Of a stretch of 64,000 nucleotides of DNA, positions 35,652 through 44,000 are shown one piece after another. A program made the translations under genes and the position numbers. The DNA comes from Marinobacter sediminum. Its GTDB lineage: Bacteria; Pseudomonadota; Gammaproteobacteria; Pseudomonadales; Oleiphilaceae. Below the pieces are notes generated by a model. That model worked only from the letters and a program-made list of their open reading frames with translations, made no database searches and had not been told where the DNA came from. The stretch spans positions 3,782,001 through 3,846,000 of the forward strand of contig NZ_JAGTWY010000001.1 in the NCBI RefSeq assembly GCF_023657445.1, given 5' to 3'. Every line of letters begins with the position of its first letter. Within the stretch, counting starts at the first letter, position 1.

Positions 35652-36008
35652 TTGACAGACAGTGTGCTCATTGAAGGGTTGGCAGTGGAGACTGTTGTCG
35701 GTGTCTATGACTGGGAGCGGGAGGTTGACCAGCGCCTGTTGATAGATCTGGAGATGGCCTGGGACAACCGTATTCCCGGAGCCTCTGACGATGTGAATGA
35801 TGCGCTCGATTATGCAGCGGTCAGTGAGCGGGTGACGTCCTGCCTGCAGGCACTCAAACCCCAGTTACTTGAGCACGGGGCGGAAGTTCTTGCGGCAGAT
35901 CTGCAGGAGGCGTTTGGCATTTCCTGGCTCAGGCTGACACTCAAGAAGCCCGGTGCCGTGCCGACGGCCAGATGGGTTGGTGTTTGCATCGAGAGAGGGG
36001 CGCGCTAA
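35652..36008 (+). CDS. folB: Dihydroneopterin aldolase
   Basis: 118 residues. Splits 7,8-dihydroneopterin to the hydroxymethyl pterin in folate synthesis. Family features: VLIEGLAVETVVGVYDWERE, LDYAAVSERV with the ALDYAAV core, and LRLTLKKPGAVPTARWVGV at the C-terminus. TTG start at 35652 is preferred because GGGAG sits five bases upstream and gives the standard length. Earlier starts would run through the plsY divergent region. It overlaps folK by one base (TAATG), indicating translational coupling. Confidence 0.93.
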   Translation: MTDSVLIEGLAVETVVGVYDWEREVDQRLLIDLEMAWDNRIPGASDDVNDALDYAAVSERVTSCLQALKPQLLEHGAEVLAADLQEAFGISWLRLTLKKPGAVPTARWVGVCIERGAR

Positions 36009-36532
36009 TGGCCGGCAAGGTTCAGGTTTACATCAGTATCGGCAGCAATGTCGATCGGGAACGTTATGTGTTGGCCGCCCTGGATGCGCTTGGTGGCTGG
36101 TTTGGTGAGCTTGAGATTTCACCGGTCTATGAGAGCGAGGCCGTTGGCTTTGATGGTTCACCCTTTCTGAACCTGGTGGTGGGCGTTGCCACGGACTTGT
36201 CGGTGGGTGAGCTGTCCCGGCGTTTCAAACAGCTGGAAGCCGAGAACGGGCGGCGTCGGAACGTGCCCAAGTTCAGTGCCCGGACCCTGGATCTGGATAT
36301 CCTGACCTACGGAGACGCCGTGGGGTTGGTCGACGGCGTGGAGCTGCCGCGTGGTGAAATCCTGAAGAATGCTTTCGTGCTTCGCCCCCTTGCCGATATC
36401 GCAGCCGAGGTTCTGCACCCGGTATGCGGCAAACCCTATGGCCAGCTCTGGCAGGAATACAGTACCGATCAGAAACTATGGCCGATTGGTTTTAGCTGGC
36501 AAGGGCGCCAGATTTCGCTACCGGCTGACTGA
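36008..36532 (+). CDS. folK: 2-amino-4-hydroxy-6-hydroxymethyldihydropteridine pyrophosphokinase (first copy)
   Basis: 174 residues. Phosphorylates the product of FolB. Contains VYISIGSNVDRERY, SPVYESEAVGF and the signature RTLDLDILTYGD, which holds the metal-binding Asp residues. Overlaps folB by one base. A second FolK-type gene occurs at 40 kb. Its last 15 bases overlap the end of pgi on the other strand. Confidence 0.9.
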   Translation: MAGKVQVYISIGSNVDRERYVLAALDALGGWFGELEISPVYESEAVGFDGSPFLNLVVGVATDLSVGELSRRFKQLEAENGRRRNVPKFSARTLDLDILTYGDAVGLVDGVELPRGEILKNAFVLRPLADIAAEVLHPVCGKPYGQLWQEYSTDQKLWPIGFSWQGRQISLPAD

Positions 36533-38176
36533 ACGGAACAGCTCAATCAGATTGTCTGTTGAGCTATCGCTGTCAGGGTTTTTGTCCGCGTCGCCCAACA
36601 GTCGTGGCAGGATGCCTTGGCCAAGCTGCTTGCCAAGTTCAACGCCCCACTGATCAAACGAGTCCAGATCCCAGATCACACCCTGCACGAACGTCCGGTG
36701 TTCGTAGAGCGCGATTATGGCGCCCACCGTTTCCGGTGTTACCTTCTCCACCAGCAGAGTGTTGCTGGGTTTGTTGCCGGGGACGACCTTATGGGGCGCA
36801 AGCCGTTCAATCTCGGTCTCGGAGAGTCCCTCTGCAGCCAGTTCAGCCCGAGCCTCTTCAAGTGATTTTCCTGCCATCATGGCCTGAGCCTGGCTCAGGC
36901 AATTGGCAAAAAGATCGGCATGGTGAGTCGCCACCGGGTTGTGGGTCTTAAGCGGAATGATAAAGTCTGCCGGTATCAGTCGCGTGCCCTGATGAATCAA
37001 CTGGTGGTAGGCGTGCTGGCCGTTCGAGCCAACGCCTCCCCAGATCACCGGGCCTGTCTCGTAATCCAGCGGCTGTCCCGCCTCATTCACACGTTTGCCA
37101 TTGCTTTCCATGTCCAACTGCTGCAGATGGTCCGGCAGGCTGCGCAGGTAATGATCATAGGGGAGAATGGCGTGGGACCCTGCATGCCAGAAATTGTTGT
37201 TCCAGACGCTGAGCAGTCCCATCACCACCGGGAGATTCTGCCGCAGAGGTGCATCCCTGAAGTGGGCGTCCATAGCGTGTGCGCCGGCCAGCAGCGCCCG
37301 AAAACTGTCCATGCCGATGGTTAACGCAACAGGCAGACCAATGGCCGACCAGAGGGAGTAGCGGCCGCCGACCCAGTCCCATACCGGAAATACATTGTCG
37401 GCCTTGATACCGAAATCTTCAGCTGCTGCTACGTTCGCGGTCACGGCCAGGAAGTGCCTGGCAATCGCCGGCTCATCGCCGCCGTGTTCGAGGAACCATT
37501 TCCGTGCGACCCTGCTGTTTTCCAGGGTTTCCTGCGTGCGGAATGACTTGGACTGAATCAGAAAAAGGGTGGTTTCCGGATTGACCAGCCTCAGGGTTTC
37601 GCAGATATCCGTGCCGTCGATATTGGCGACGTAATGGCAGCGTATTCCACCGTGCCAGTAGGGCTGCAGAGCCTCGCCTACCAGTTTGGGTCCCAGGTAG
37701 GAGCCGCCAATGCCGATGCTGACCACATCGGTAAAGGCTTTGTCACTGAAGCCAGTTCTGGACTGGTCCAGAATGCTGTCGGTAAGTGCCTCCATACGGT
37801 CAAGGGTCTTCCGGACTTCGGCGACAACATCGACCCCGTCTACCATGATGGCTTCATTACCCGGGTGACGGAGGGCCGTATGGAGGGCAGGGCGATTCTC
37901 GGTGACATTAACCTTTTCACCCCGTAACAGGGCGTCCCGGCGTTCTTCCAGGTTGCAGCTGTGGGCCAGGGCCATCAGTGCATCCATGGTTTCATCGGTG
38001 ATGCGGTTTTTGGAGAAATCCAGGGACACACCTGCACCCTGAATAAAGAATCGTTTTCCGCGATCCGGATCCTCGGCAAACAGTCGCGTCATTGGACGCG
38101 ATTCCAGTTTTTCCTGCTGTTGCCTCAATGCCTGCCATTCGGGGCTGGATGTCAGTGTTGGCCGGTTCGTGGGCAT
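36518..38176 (-). CDS. pgi: Glucose-6-phosphate isomerase
   Basis: 552 residues. Interconverts glucose-6-phosphate and fructose-6-phosphate. Pgi signatures are DVVSIGIGGSYLGPKLV and the C-terminal GVELGKQLGQGILP, with the active-site Glu in WGGVGSNGQHAYHQL. Slightly overlaps folK at its 3' end. Downstream of panC, with a 30-base gap, at the end of the folK-panB-panC-pgi block. Confidence 0.97.
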   Translation of the reverse strand: MPTNRPTLTSSPEWQALRQQQEKLESRPMTRLFAEDPDRGKRFFIQGAGVSLDFSKNRITDETMDALMALAHSCNLEERRDALLRGEKVNVTENRPALHTALRHPGNEAIMVDGVDVVAEVRKTLDRMEALTDSILDQSRTGFSDKAFTDVVSIGIGGSYLGPKLVGEALQPYWHGGIRCHYVANIDGTDICETLRLVNPETTLFLIQSKSFRTQETLENSRVARKWFLEHGGDEPAIARHFLAVTANVAAAEDFGIKADNVFPVWDWVGGRYSLWSAIGLPVALTIGMDSFRALLAGAHAMDAHFRDAPLRQNLPVVMGLLSVWNNNFWHAGSHAILPYDHYLRSLPDHLQQLDMESNGKRVNEAGQPLDYETGPVIWGGVGSNGQHAYHQLIHQGTRLIPADFIIPLKTHNPVATHHADLFANCLSQAQAMMAGKSLEEARAELAAEGLSETEIERLAPHKVVPGNKPSNTLLVEKVTPETVGAIIALYEHRTFVQGVIWDLDSFDQWGVELGKQLGQGILPRLLGDADKNPDSDSSTDNLIELFRSVSR

Positions 38177-38206
38177 TTGAGGATCCTTCTCTGTCAGTTC
38201 GTTTTA

Positions 38207-39055
38207 TCAGCGGGTTATGGACAGGTTGTCAATCAGCCTCGTGGTTCCCAGGAACGCTGCCACCAACAGGGTGATGTCGCTGTCTTCTGGCGTGGCCGGT
38301 TTCAGCGTCCGGCTGTTCACAATATTAAAGTAGTCAGGGCGCAGACCGGCCTTGCTGAGTTTGGCCGTCGCATCCTGTTCCAGAGCCTGCAAATCCGGAT
38401 GTCCTTCCTCGATTTTCTCTGCGGTTTCCCGGAGTGTGCGGTAGACCACCGGCGCCACTTTGCGTTCGGCCGGCGAGAGGTAGCCGTTTCGAGAGCTCTT
38501 CGCAAGGCCATCGGTCTCACGGATGGTAGGGGCTCCCACCACCTCCACGGGAACCATCAAATCCCGAACCATCTTTCGGATAACGGCCAGTTGTTGGAAA
38601 TCCTTTTCTCCGAACACGGCGAAATCCGGTTGCACCATGTTGAAGAGCATGGATACCACGGTGGCTACGCCCTCAAAATGGCCGGGGCGGCTTGCGCCAC
38701 AGTGGCCATCGCTGACATCGGGTACAATGACCTGTGTTTGTTGAGCCAGCCCGTCCGGATATACCTCACTGGCCGTGGGTGCGAAGACCAGCGTATTGCC
38801 GGCGGCTTCCAGTTGCTCCTGGTCCTCGGCCAGAGTGCGTGGGTATGACTCCAGATCTTCACCGGCACCGAACTGCATGGGGTTTACAAAGATGCTGGTG
38901 ACCACGATATCTGCGGCCTCGGCTGCTTTTCTAACCAGCGAGATGTGCCCCTCGTGCAGGTTTCCCATCGTTGGCACGAGGCCAATGGTTTTTCCTTGCC
39001 GACGGTAGCCACGGAGAATGGTGCGAAGTTCTTTCAGGGAATGTACGGTTCTCAT
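38207..39055 (-). CDS. panC: Pantothenate synthetase
   Basis: 282 residues. Joins pantoate and beta-alanine. HIGH-like motif [35 protein letters not shown] and SSRNGYLSP (KMSKS-like) are the family markers. ATG overlaps the panB stop by four bases (ATGA), so the two are translationally coupled. Confidence 0.97.
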   Translation of the reverse strand: MRTVHSLKELRTILRGYRRQGKTIGLVPTMGNLHEGHISLVRKAAEAADIVVTSIFVNPMQFGAGEDLESYPRTLAEDQEQLEAAGNTLVFAPTASEVYPDGLAQQTQVIVPDVSDGHCGASRPGHFEGVATVVSMLFNMVQPDFAVFGEKDFQQLAVIRKMVRDLMVPVEVVGAPTIRETDGLAKSSRNGYLSPAERKVAPVVYRTLRETAEKIEEGHPDLQALEQDATAKLSKAGLRPDYFNIVNSRTLKPATPEDSDITLLVAAFLGTTRLIDNLSITR

Positions 39056-39846
39056 GCCTTGAACGTATGCTCCTCGCCGGGGAAAGTGCGTTCGCGGACT
39101 GCTTTCACATAAGCAGACACAGCTTCCTGTACAGACTCGGTCTCAGCCAGGAAATTCTTCACGAAGCGCGGTTTACGCCCGGTGGTAACGCCCAGCATGT
39201 CGTGTAATACCAGCACCTGGCCGTCAGTGTCTGAGCCAGCGCCAATACCAATAACGGGCGCTTTAACGGTTTGAGTGATCCGGGCCGCAAGTGGTGCGGG
39301 CACACATTCCAGGAGAATAATATCGGCGCCGGCTGCCTCCAGCTCACAGGCGTGCTCGATCATCATTTCAGCCGCTTTATCGTCGCGACCCTGGACCTTG
39401 TAGCCTCCGAACTTGTTGACGAATTGCGGTGTCAGCCCCAGATGCGCACAAACGGGCACCCCGCGCTCACTTAACGCGCTGATGGTCTCTTTCATCCAGT
39501 CAGTGCCTTCGAGCTTGACCATGTGCGCGCCCGCACGCATGAGCTCCGCTGCGTTCTCAAGAGCGGCGTCTACGGTTCCGTAAGTCATGAAGGGCATGTC
39601 AGCCATGACCAGCGAGCCACGATTGCCTTTTGCGACGCAGCTGGTGTGGTAGAGCATATCGTCCATGGTCACAGGCAGGGTGCTGTCGTGCCCCTGGAGA
39701 ACCATGCCGAGAGAGTCGCCGATGAGAATGACATCGACACCCGCTTCACTGACCACCTGGGCAAAAGTGGCGTCGTATGAGGTAAGGGCGGAAAAGGCCT
39801 CGCCCTTCTGCTTGTATTCCCGAAGGGTATTGATCGTTACAGCCAT
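39052..39846 (-). CDS. panB: 3-methyl-2-oxobutanoate hydroxymethyltransferase
   Basis: 264 residues. First committed step of pantothenate synthesis. TIM-barrel with [29 protein letters not shown] and [20 protein letters not shown]. Coupled to panC. About 150 bases separate it from folK, long enough for an extra promoter. Confidence 0.97.
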   Translation of the reverse strand: MAVTINTLREYKQKGEAFSALTSYDATFAQVVSEAGVDVILIGDSLGMVLQGHDSTLPVTMDDMLYHTSCVAKGNRGSLVMADMPFMTYGTVDAALENAAELMRAGAHMVKLEGTDWMKETISALSERGVPVCAHLGLTPQFVNKFGGYKVQGRDDKAAEMMIEHACELEAAGADIILLECVPAPLAARITQTVKAPVIGIGAGSDTDGQVLVLHDMLGVTTGRKPRFVKNFLAETESVQEAVSAYVKAVRERTFPGEEHTFKA

Positions 39847-39993
39847 ATAATCCTTGCCTTTTGGGTGGATGGGCCAAGACCGGGCCGGGGTCTGCCGGCA
39901 TTTAGTTGCTAAGGGTAATCCGGGGGTATGCCTGAGGCAATAGTAGCATGAACCATAACCGAGGCTTAGGTGTGGGCGTTGCCGGAACTGTCG

Positions 39994-40506
39994 TCACCAA
40001 GGTGAAGCCGGATCCCGTGCTACAGGCGGAAGTTTCCGGAGATGATTGTCGGGGCAGCGTTGCCGCAACTGCGCTACAGGGCTGCCATTGGGAAGTGTGA
40101 TGTCCGGATTCAGGTCCAGGAGTGGCTGGAGCACAAAGTCCCGGTTTGGAAGTTCCGGGTGGGGGACGGTCAGCCGTTCGTCGTCAAGCGTCTGTGCCCC
40201 GAAGATCAGCAGGTCCAGATCCAGAGTTCGGGGCCCCCAGTGGCGAAGCCGCTTCCGGTCATGAAGCTGTTCGATCTTCTGCAGGTGGTCCAGCAGGGTG
40301 TGGGGGGCGAGTTCGGTGCTCAGCCAGACCGCTCCATTAACAAAATCCGGCTGGTCCTGAGGGCCGACCGGGCGGCTGGCGTAAAAAGGCGATTGTGCCA
40401 CCAGAACCGTGCCCGGCATCGAAGCCAGCTCGGCAACGGCCCTGGCAAGCTGAGCAGCGGGGTTTTCGAGGTTGCTGCCCAGCCCGATGAACGCGTCGGT
40501 CTTCAT
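39994..40506 (-). CDS. folK: Second folK-type pyrophosphokinase
   Basis: 170 residues. Contains AFIGLGSNLENP, SPFYASRPVG, RHWGPRTLDLDLLIFGAQ and VPHPELPNRDFVLQPL, all canonical for FolK, and it is the copy most like the Pseudomonas folK next to pcnB. Starts within the pcnB stop (one-base overlap). This copy matches the family signature more closely than the one beside folB. Confidence 0.94.
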   Translation of the reverse strand: MKTDAFIGLGSNLENPAAQLARAVAELASMPGTVLVAQSPFYASRPVGPQDQPDFVNGAVWLSTELAPHTLLDHLQKIEQLHDRKRLRHWGPRTLDLDLLIFGAQTLDDERLTVPHPELPNRDFVLQPLLDLNPDITLPNGSPVAQLRQRCPDNHLRKLPPVARDPASPW

Positions 40507-41873
40507 TACGGGGCAGGCCGTTTAACCGGTGGTTTCCGGCCGCGCCGGCGTTTCTTGGGTGCGTCACTGCCTAATTCGGTCAGCATGCGCTCTTGCCCGC
40601 GCTCGTCCAGTTTCTGAAAGTCTGTCCACCACTTGCCGAGCCCGGGCTCTGTTTCGCCGGATGCTTCGCGGACCAGGAGGAAATCGTAGGCTGCACGAAA
40701 GCGAGGATGGCCCAGTGTGACGAAAGCCCGCTTACCCTGTCGGCGCGGCAGCCTCATCTGCAATTCCCAGATCTCCTTCATGGGACCGGAGAATCGCTTG
40801 GGAATGGAGGTGGCCTGGACCTGCTGTCCAATAACCTTGCCGATGGCCCCGTGAAGAGCCGGTTGTACCGGGTCGCCGTTATCCTGACGGCGATGCCATT
40901 CGGCCTGAAGGGCGGGCCAGAGCATGGCGGCAAACAGGAAGTAGGGTGTCACGGACTTGCCCTGGGCAATGCGTGCATCGGTATTTCTGAGTGCCTGCCG
41001 GATAAGTTCATCGGACTCGCCAGCGTCGATTGCCCTCACGGTTTCAGGGAACAGTGGTGCCAGGAGGTTGTACCGTGTCAGCAGGTCGTAGGTGGCTTCG
41101 CCCTGACCAGCGGAAAACAGCTTCAGGACTTCCTCAAAGAGTCGTGCAGGAGGAATGTGCGTCAGCAGCGGGGCCAGCTCCCGGATTGGTGCTTCGGTTT
41201 CCGGTTCAATATCGAAATTCAGTTTGGCGGCGAAGCGAATCGCCCGCAACATGCGCACCGGATCCTCCCGGTAGCGGGTTTCCGGGTCACCGATCAGTCT
41301 TAGCTGGCGATTGCGAAGATCCTCTACGCCGTTGGCAAAATCAATAACCGTAAAGTCCCGAATGCAGTAATAGAGAGCGTTAACGGTGAAGTCTCTGCGC
41401 AGCGCGTCCTCTTCCTGGTTGCCATACACATTGTCCCGCAGAAGCAATCCATGCTCACTGGTTTTGCGATCGTCATCTTCCGGGTCGTCATCCGCCTGGC
41501 TGGCGTTACCCCTGAAGGTAGTGACCTCGATGACTTCGCGACCAAAGACCACATGAACAATGCGGAACCGCCGGCCGATCAGGCGCGAGTTCCGGAACAG
41601 GTCGTGGACCTCTTCTGGCGTCGCATTGGTGGCAATGTCGAAATCCTTCGGATTGCCGTTCAGGAGAAGGTCCCGAACGCCGCCACCAACGAGGTAGGCC
41701 TCGAAACCGGACTTGTTCAACCGGTTAAGAACCTTTTTCGCGGGCTCGCTGATCATTGAGCGAGAGACATTATGCTGGTCGCGGGGAATTTCCCTGCGTT
41801 GATATGTTAGGGGCTTTTTCTTTCCGCTGCCGGGCATGAATGAGCGGAGTTTGTCGACGAGTCGTTTAGGCAT
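40506..41873 (-). CDS. pcnB: Poly(A) polymerase I
   Basis: 455 residues. Adds poly(A) tails that promote RNA decay. Nucleotidyltransferase motif GGGVRDLLLNGNPKDFDIATNATPEEV, and tRNA-NT-like RRDFTVNALYYCI and RFAAKLNFDIEPETEAP. Basic C-terminus (PKKRRRGRKPP). ATG at 41873 has only a weak CGGAT ribosome site; an in-frame start at 41933 adds 20 unconserved residues that would extend into the presumed crcZ terminator area. Overlaps folK by one base. Confidence 0.95.
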   Translation of the reverse strand: MPKRLVDKLRSFMPGSGKKKPLTYQRREIPRDQHNVSRSMISEPAKKVLNRLNKSGFEAYLVGGGVRDLLLNGNPKDFDIATNATPEEVHDLFRNSRLIGRRFRIVHVVFGREVIEVTTFRGNASQADDDPEDDDRKTSEHGLLLRDNVYGNQEEDALRRDFTVNALYYCIRDFTVIDFANGVEDLRNRQLRLIGDPETRYREDPVRMLRAIRFAAKLNFDIEPETEAPIRELAPLLTHIPPARLFEEVLKLFSAGQGEATYDLLTRYNLLAPLFPETVRAIDAGESDELIRQALRNTDARIAQGKSVTPYFLFAAMLWPALQAEWHRRQDNGDPVQPALHGAIGKVIGQQVQATSIPKRFSGPMKEIWELQMRLPRRQGKRAFVTLGHPRFRAAYDFLLVREASGETEPGLGKWWTDFQKLDERGQERMLTELGSDAPKKRRRGRKPPVKRPAP

Positions 41874-41980
41874 TGAAATCCGTGGTTCGATGAGCAAAAA
41901 CCGAGAGTTTAACGGTTTGCGCAGGATTTGCACACGTTTGGCAGGGAATGCAGTGCCAAAATGCCTGAAGGCAGATAATC

Positions 41981-42010
41981 AAAAGGCGGATCCGTTTACA
42001 CGAATCCGCC
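41981..42010 (-). terminator. Terminator of the CrcZ-like RNA
   Basis: Ten-base stem GGCGGATTCG/CGGATCCGCC (one G-T pair, loop of six) read on the minus strand, followed by TTTTGATT. It sits about 110 bases before the pcnB start and closes the interval of five A-rich motifs. Confidence 0.75.
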
Positions 42011-42362
42011 CTCAAAGCGTTGACGATCTGCATTGTTTTTGTTGTTACCGGGATTTTTCTTTGTTTTTTTACCCCACTGTCTATCCCCACGATCGGGGCT
42101 TTCAGCAGTGCAAACGGAAAGCTTTGAATACACAGAGCGGTCAGAGACATTGGGAGAGTTCGGGGTATCTGTAGCGTCGCCTTAACAGCGATTCTTCTCT
42201 ACATCTACAACTCACACATGCCATGGAACCACTAAAAAGCAAAGTACCCAAAACACTCAGTTCGCTCACGTTCTGTTTTTGTTTTTGTTACCGAACGTTT
42301 TCCTGCAGCTTTTTGTATTTGTTTTGACGCTGCGTTGTCACTCTTGTTCTTGTTGTTGTGCG
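41981..42362 (-). ncRNA. crcZ: CrcZ-type regulatory RNA sequestering Hfq/Crc (predicted)
   Basis: About 380 nt, lying between cbrB and pcnB as crcZ does in Pseudomonas. Five A-rich (CA) motifs are seen on the minus strand: AACAACAAGAACAAGAG (42341-42357), CAAAACAAATACAAAAAG (42309-42326), AACAAAAACAAAAACAG (within 42270-42291), AAAAAAACAAAGAAAAA (about 42054-42070) and AACAACAAAAACAATG (within 42031-42049). P. aeruginosa CrcZ, 407 nt, has the same number. A sigma-54 promoter precedes it and a terminator ends it. In Pseudomonas the RNA binds Hfq/Crc through these motifs and lifts catabolite repression. No protein frame in this interval is convincing. Transcript ends are predictions. Confidence 0.85.
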
Positions 42363-42371
42363 CTTATTAGA

Positions 42372-42388
42372 TTGCAGTCCGCGTGCCA
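42372..42388 (-). promoter_or_regulatory. Sigma-54 promoter of the CrcZ-like RNA
   Basis: Reads TGGCACGCGGACTGCAA on the minus strand: GG (-24) and GC (-12) with exactly ten bases between, close to the TGGCAC-N5-TTGCW consensus. Predicts a start near 42362. The gene product just upstream, CbrB, is a sigma-54 activator. Confidence 0.85.
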
Positions 42389-42415
42389 GTTTTCTAATTT
42401 GCTTTATTAACAGCA

Positions 42416-42521
42416 TGTTACGATTTTGTAGGCCGTAAGTGTTACCCCGTACCCGACTGAAGTGTTACTGATGTCGCGTGATTTTTTCCTAGAGTGTTAC
42501 CGATAGGAACGCGGGGTAACA
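42416..42521 (-). promoter_or_regulatory. Array of CbrB-type half-sites upstream of the sigma-54 promoter
   Basis: TGTTAC (plus-strand reading) occurs at 42416-42421, 42440-42445, 42463-42468 and 42495-42500. The last forms an inverted pair with GTAACA at 42516-42521, spaced 15 bases, close to the TGTTAC-N14/15-GTAACA element reported for CbrB in Pseudomonas. The sites lie about 54 to 160 bases upstream of the predicted start, the usual enhancer distance. Confidence 0.7.
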
Positions 42522-42589
42522 ACTGAGTTCTGGTTCACACTTTGAATTGGGTGGCCCGCCAGATCGTGAAAGGTGCGATTGGCAGGAAA

Positions 42590-43993
42590 TCAGTTTCCTG
42601 AAGGTTTTTTACGGGGAATACCAAGTCGCTGACGACGCTCCCACAGTGATTTGCGGCTGATTCCGAGTTTTTGAGCCAGTTCGGTTTCACTCATGCGGTC
42701 CTGGTTTTCCAGGACAAAGTGCTGGAAGTAGTCCTCGAGTGAAAGGTCATTAGCGGAATCCACGTCGGTGGCGCGGGTTTGTTCGTTATTTCCCTCTACC
42801 AGTGTTTCCGGGATGTATTCATCCGCGACTTCACTGTCCAGATCCAGCAGGGAGGGGGAAATAACATCGCTGTCACACAATATGGTTGCCCGTTCAATGG
42901 CGTTTTCGAGCTCTCGAACGTTACCGGGCCACCGGTGGCGTTCCAGTGTGCGCATGGCCTCAGGGCTCAGGTTCAGATTGGGTTTGCCCATCTTTTCTCC
43001 CTGGCGCTTCAGGAAGCGGCGAGCAAGACCCAGGATGTCGCTTAAACGTTCACGTAAAGGCGGGATCCGAATCTGCATGACGTTCAGGCGGTAGTAGAGA
43101 TCCTCCCGGAATTCACCGGTTCGCGTCATGGCTTTCAGGTTGCGGTGGGTGGCCGCAATCATTCGGACATTTACCTTACGACTCTGGGTCGAGCCGACTT
43201 TCCGGATTTCACTTTCCTGCAGCACCCGGAGCAGGCGGGCCTGAGCTTCTGCTGGCAGCTCGCCAATTTCGTCGAGGAAGAGACTTCCGCCGTCAGCGGC
43301 TTCGATCAGACCGGTGCGGGCAGAGACCGCGCCAGTAAACGCTCCCTTCTCGTGCCCAAAGAGTTCAGATTCAATCAGGCTTTCGGGAATAGCGGCGCAG
43401 TTTACGGAAATGAGTGGCTTGGACGCGCGAGGGCTGAGCAGGTGCAAGGCCCTGGCTGCCAGTTCCTTACCGGTACCGGACTCCCCCTGAATGAGCACGG
43501 TGGTTTCGGTGGGAGCAACTTTCCGAATGAGCGTGAACACCCGCTGCATGGGTTCGCAGTCCCCAAACATGATGTTGGCGGGGTCGCTGTTTTCAGGTGT
43601 GGAGACAGCGTCGCCCTGTTCATCCGAAGCACCTGAGGCTGTCGGTTTCCTGGACAGGATGTTTCCCACGGCTGCCAGCATTTCATCGTGATCGAAAGGC
43701 TTCGCGATGTATTCCACCGCACCCATTTTCATGGAGTCGACAGCCGAGCGCAGGCTGGCGTAGCTGGTCATGATCAGGACCGGCGTATTGGGCGCCCGGT
43801 TAATCAGTTCGGTCCCTGCGGCACCTGGCAGACGCAGATCGGAGATGATCAGGTCAAACTGGTCTGGCTCATGGTTTTGTTCTGCTTCTTCTACCGAACC
43901 GGCGTCGGTTACTTCATATCCGGCATGCTGTAGCAGTTTGCGAATCGCTGAGCGGATAATATCTTCATCTTCTACGATCAGAATGCGAGGCAT
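42590..43993 (-). CDS. cbrB: Sigma-54 response regulator CbrB
   Basis: 467 residues, NtrC class. Receiver domain (about 1-115) with phospho-Asp in IISDLRLPG near residue 53. Linker, then AAA+ domain with Walker A QGESGTGKELAAR, GAFTGA loop starting at Gly217 (contacts sigma-54), and LFLDEIGELP Walker B. The C-terminal Fis-type helix-turn-helix (MSETELAQKLGISRKSLWERRQRLG) binds DNA. It starts eight bases behind cbrA. In Pseudomonas it activates crcZ, and the matching sites and promoter lie directly downstream here. Length and context favour CbrB over NtrC, which is normally linked to glnA. Confidence 0.92.
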   Translation of the reverse strand: MPRILIVEDEDIIRSAIRKLLQHAGYEVTDAGSVEEAEQNHEPDQFDLIISDLRLPGAAGTELINRAPNTPVLIMTSYASLRSAVDSMKMGAVEYIAKPFDHDEMLAAVGNILSRKPTASGASDEQGDAVSTPENSDPANIMFGDCEPMQRVFTLIRKVAPTETTVLIQGESGTGKELAARALHLLSPRASKPLISVNCAAIPESLIESELFGHEKGAFTGAVSARTGLIEAADGGSLFLDEIGELPAEAQARLLRVLQESEIRKVGSTQSRKVNVRMIAATHRNLKAMTRTGEFREDLYYRLNVMQIRIPPLRERLSDILGLARRFLKRQGEKMGKPNLNLSPEAMRTLERHRWPGNVRELENAIERATILCDSDVISPSLLDLDSEVADEYIPETLVEGNNEQTRATDVDSANDLSLEDYFQHFVLENQDRMSETELAQKLGISRKSLWERRQRLGIPRKKPSGN

Positions 43994-44000
43994 AACAGTT

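Noticed and set aside
41866..42150. 94-codon minus-strand frame in the crcZ interval
   Set aside because: It overlaps the pcnB start, has no ribosome site and no recognisable domain, and runs through the predicted terminator hairpin.
42001..42361. T-rich runs on the plus strand read as terminators or poly-T slippage
   Set aside because: They recur as spaced A-rich CA motifs on the minus strand behind a sigma-54 promoter, better explained by a CrcZ-type RNA.
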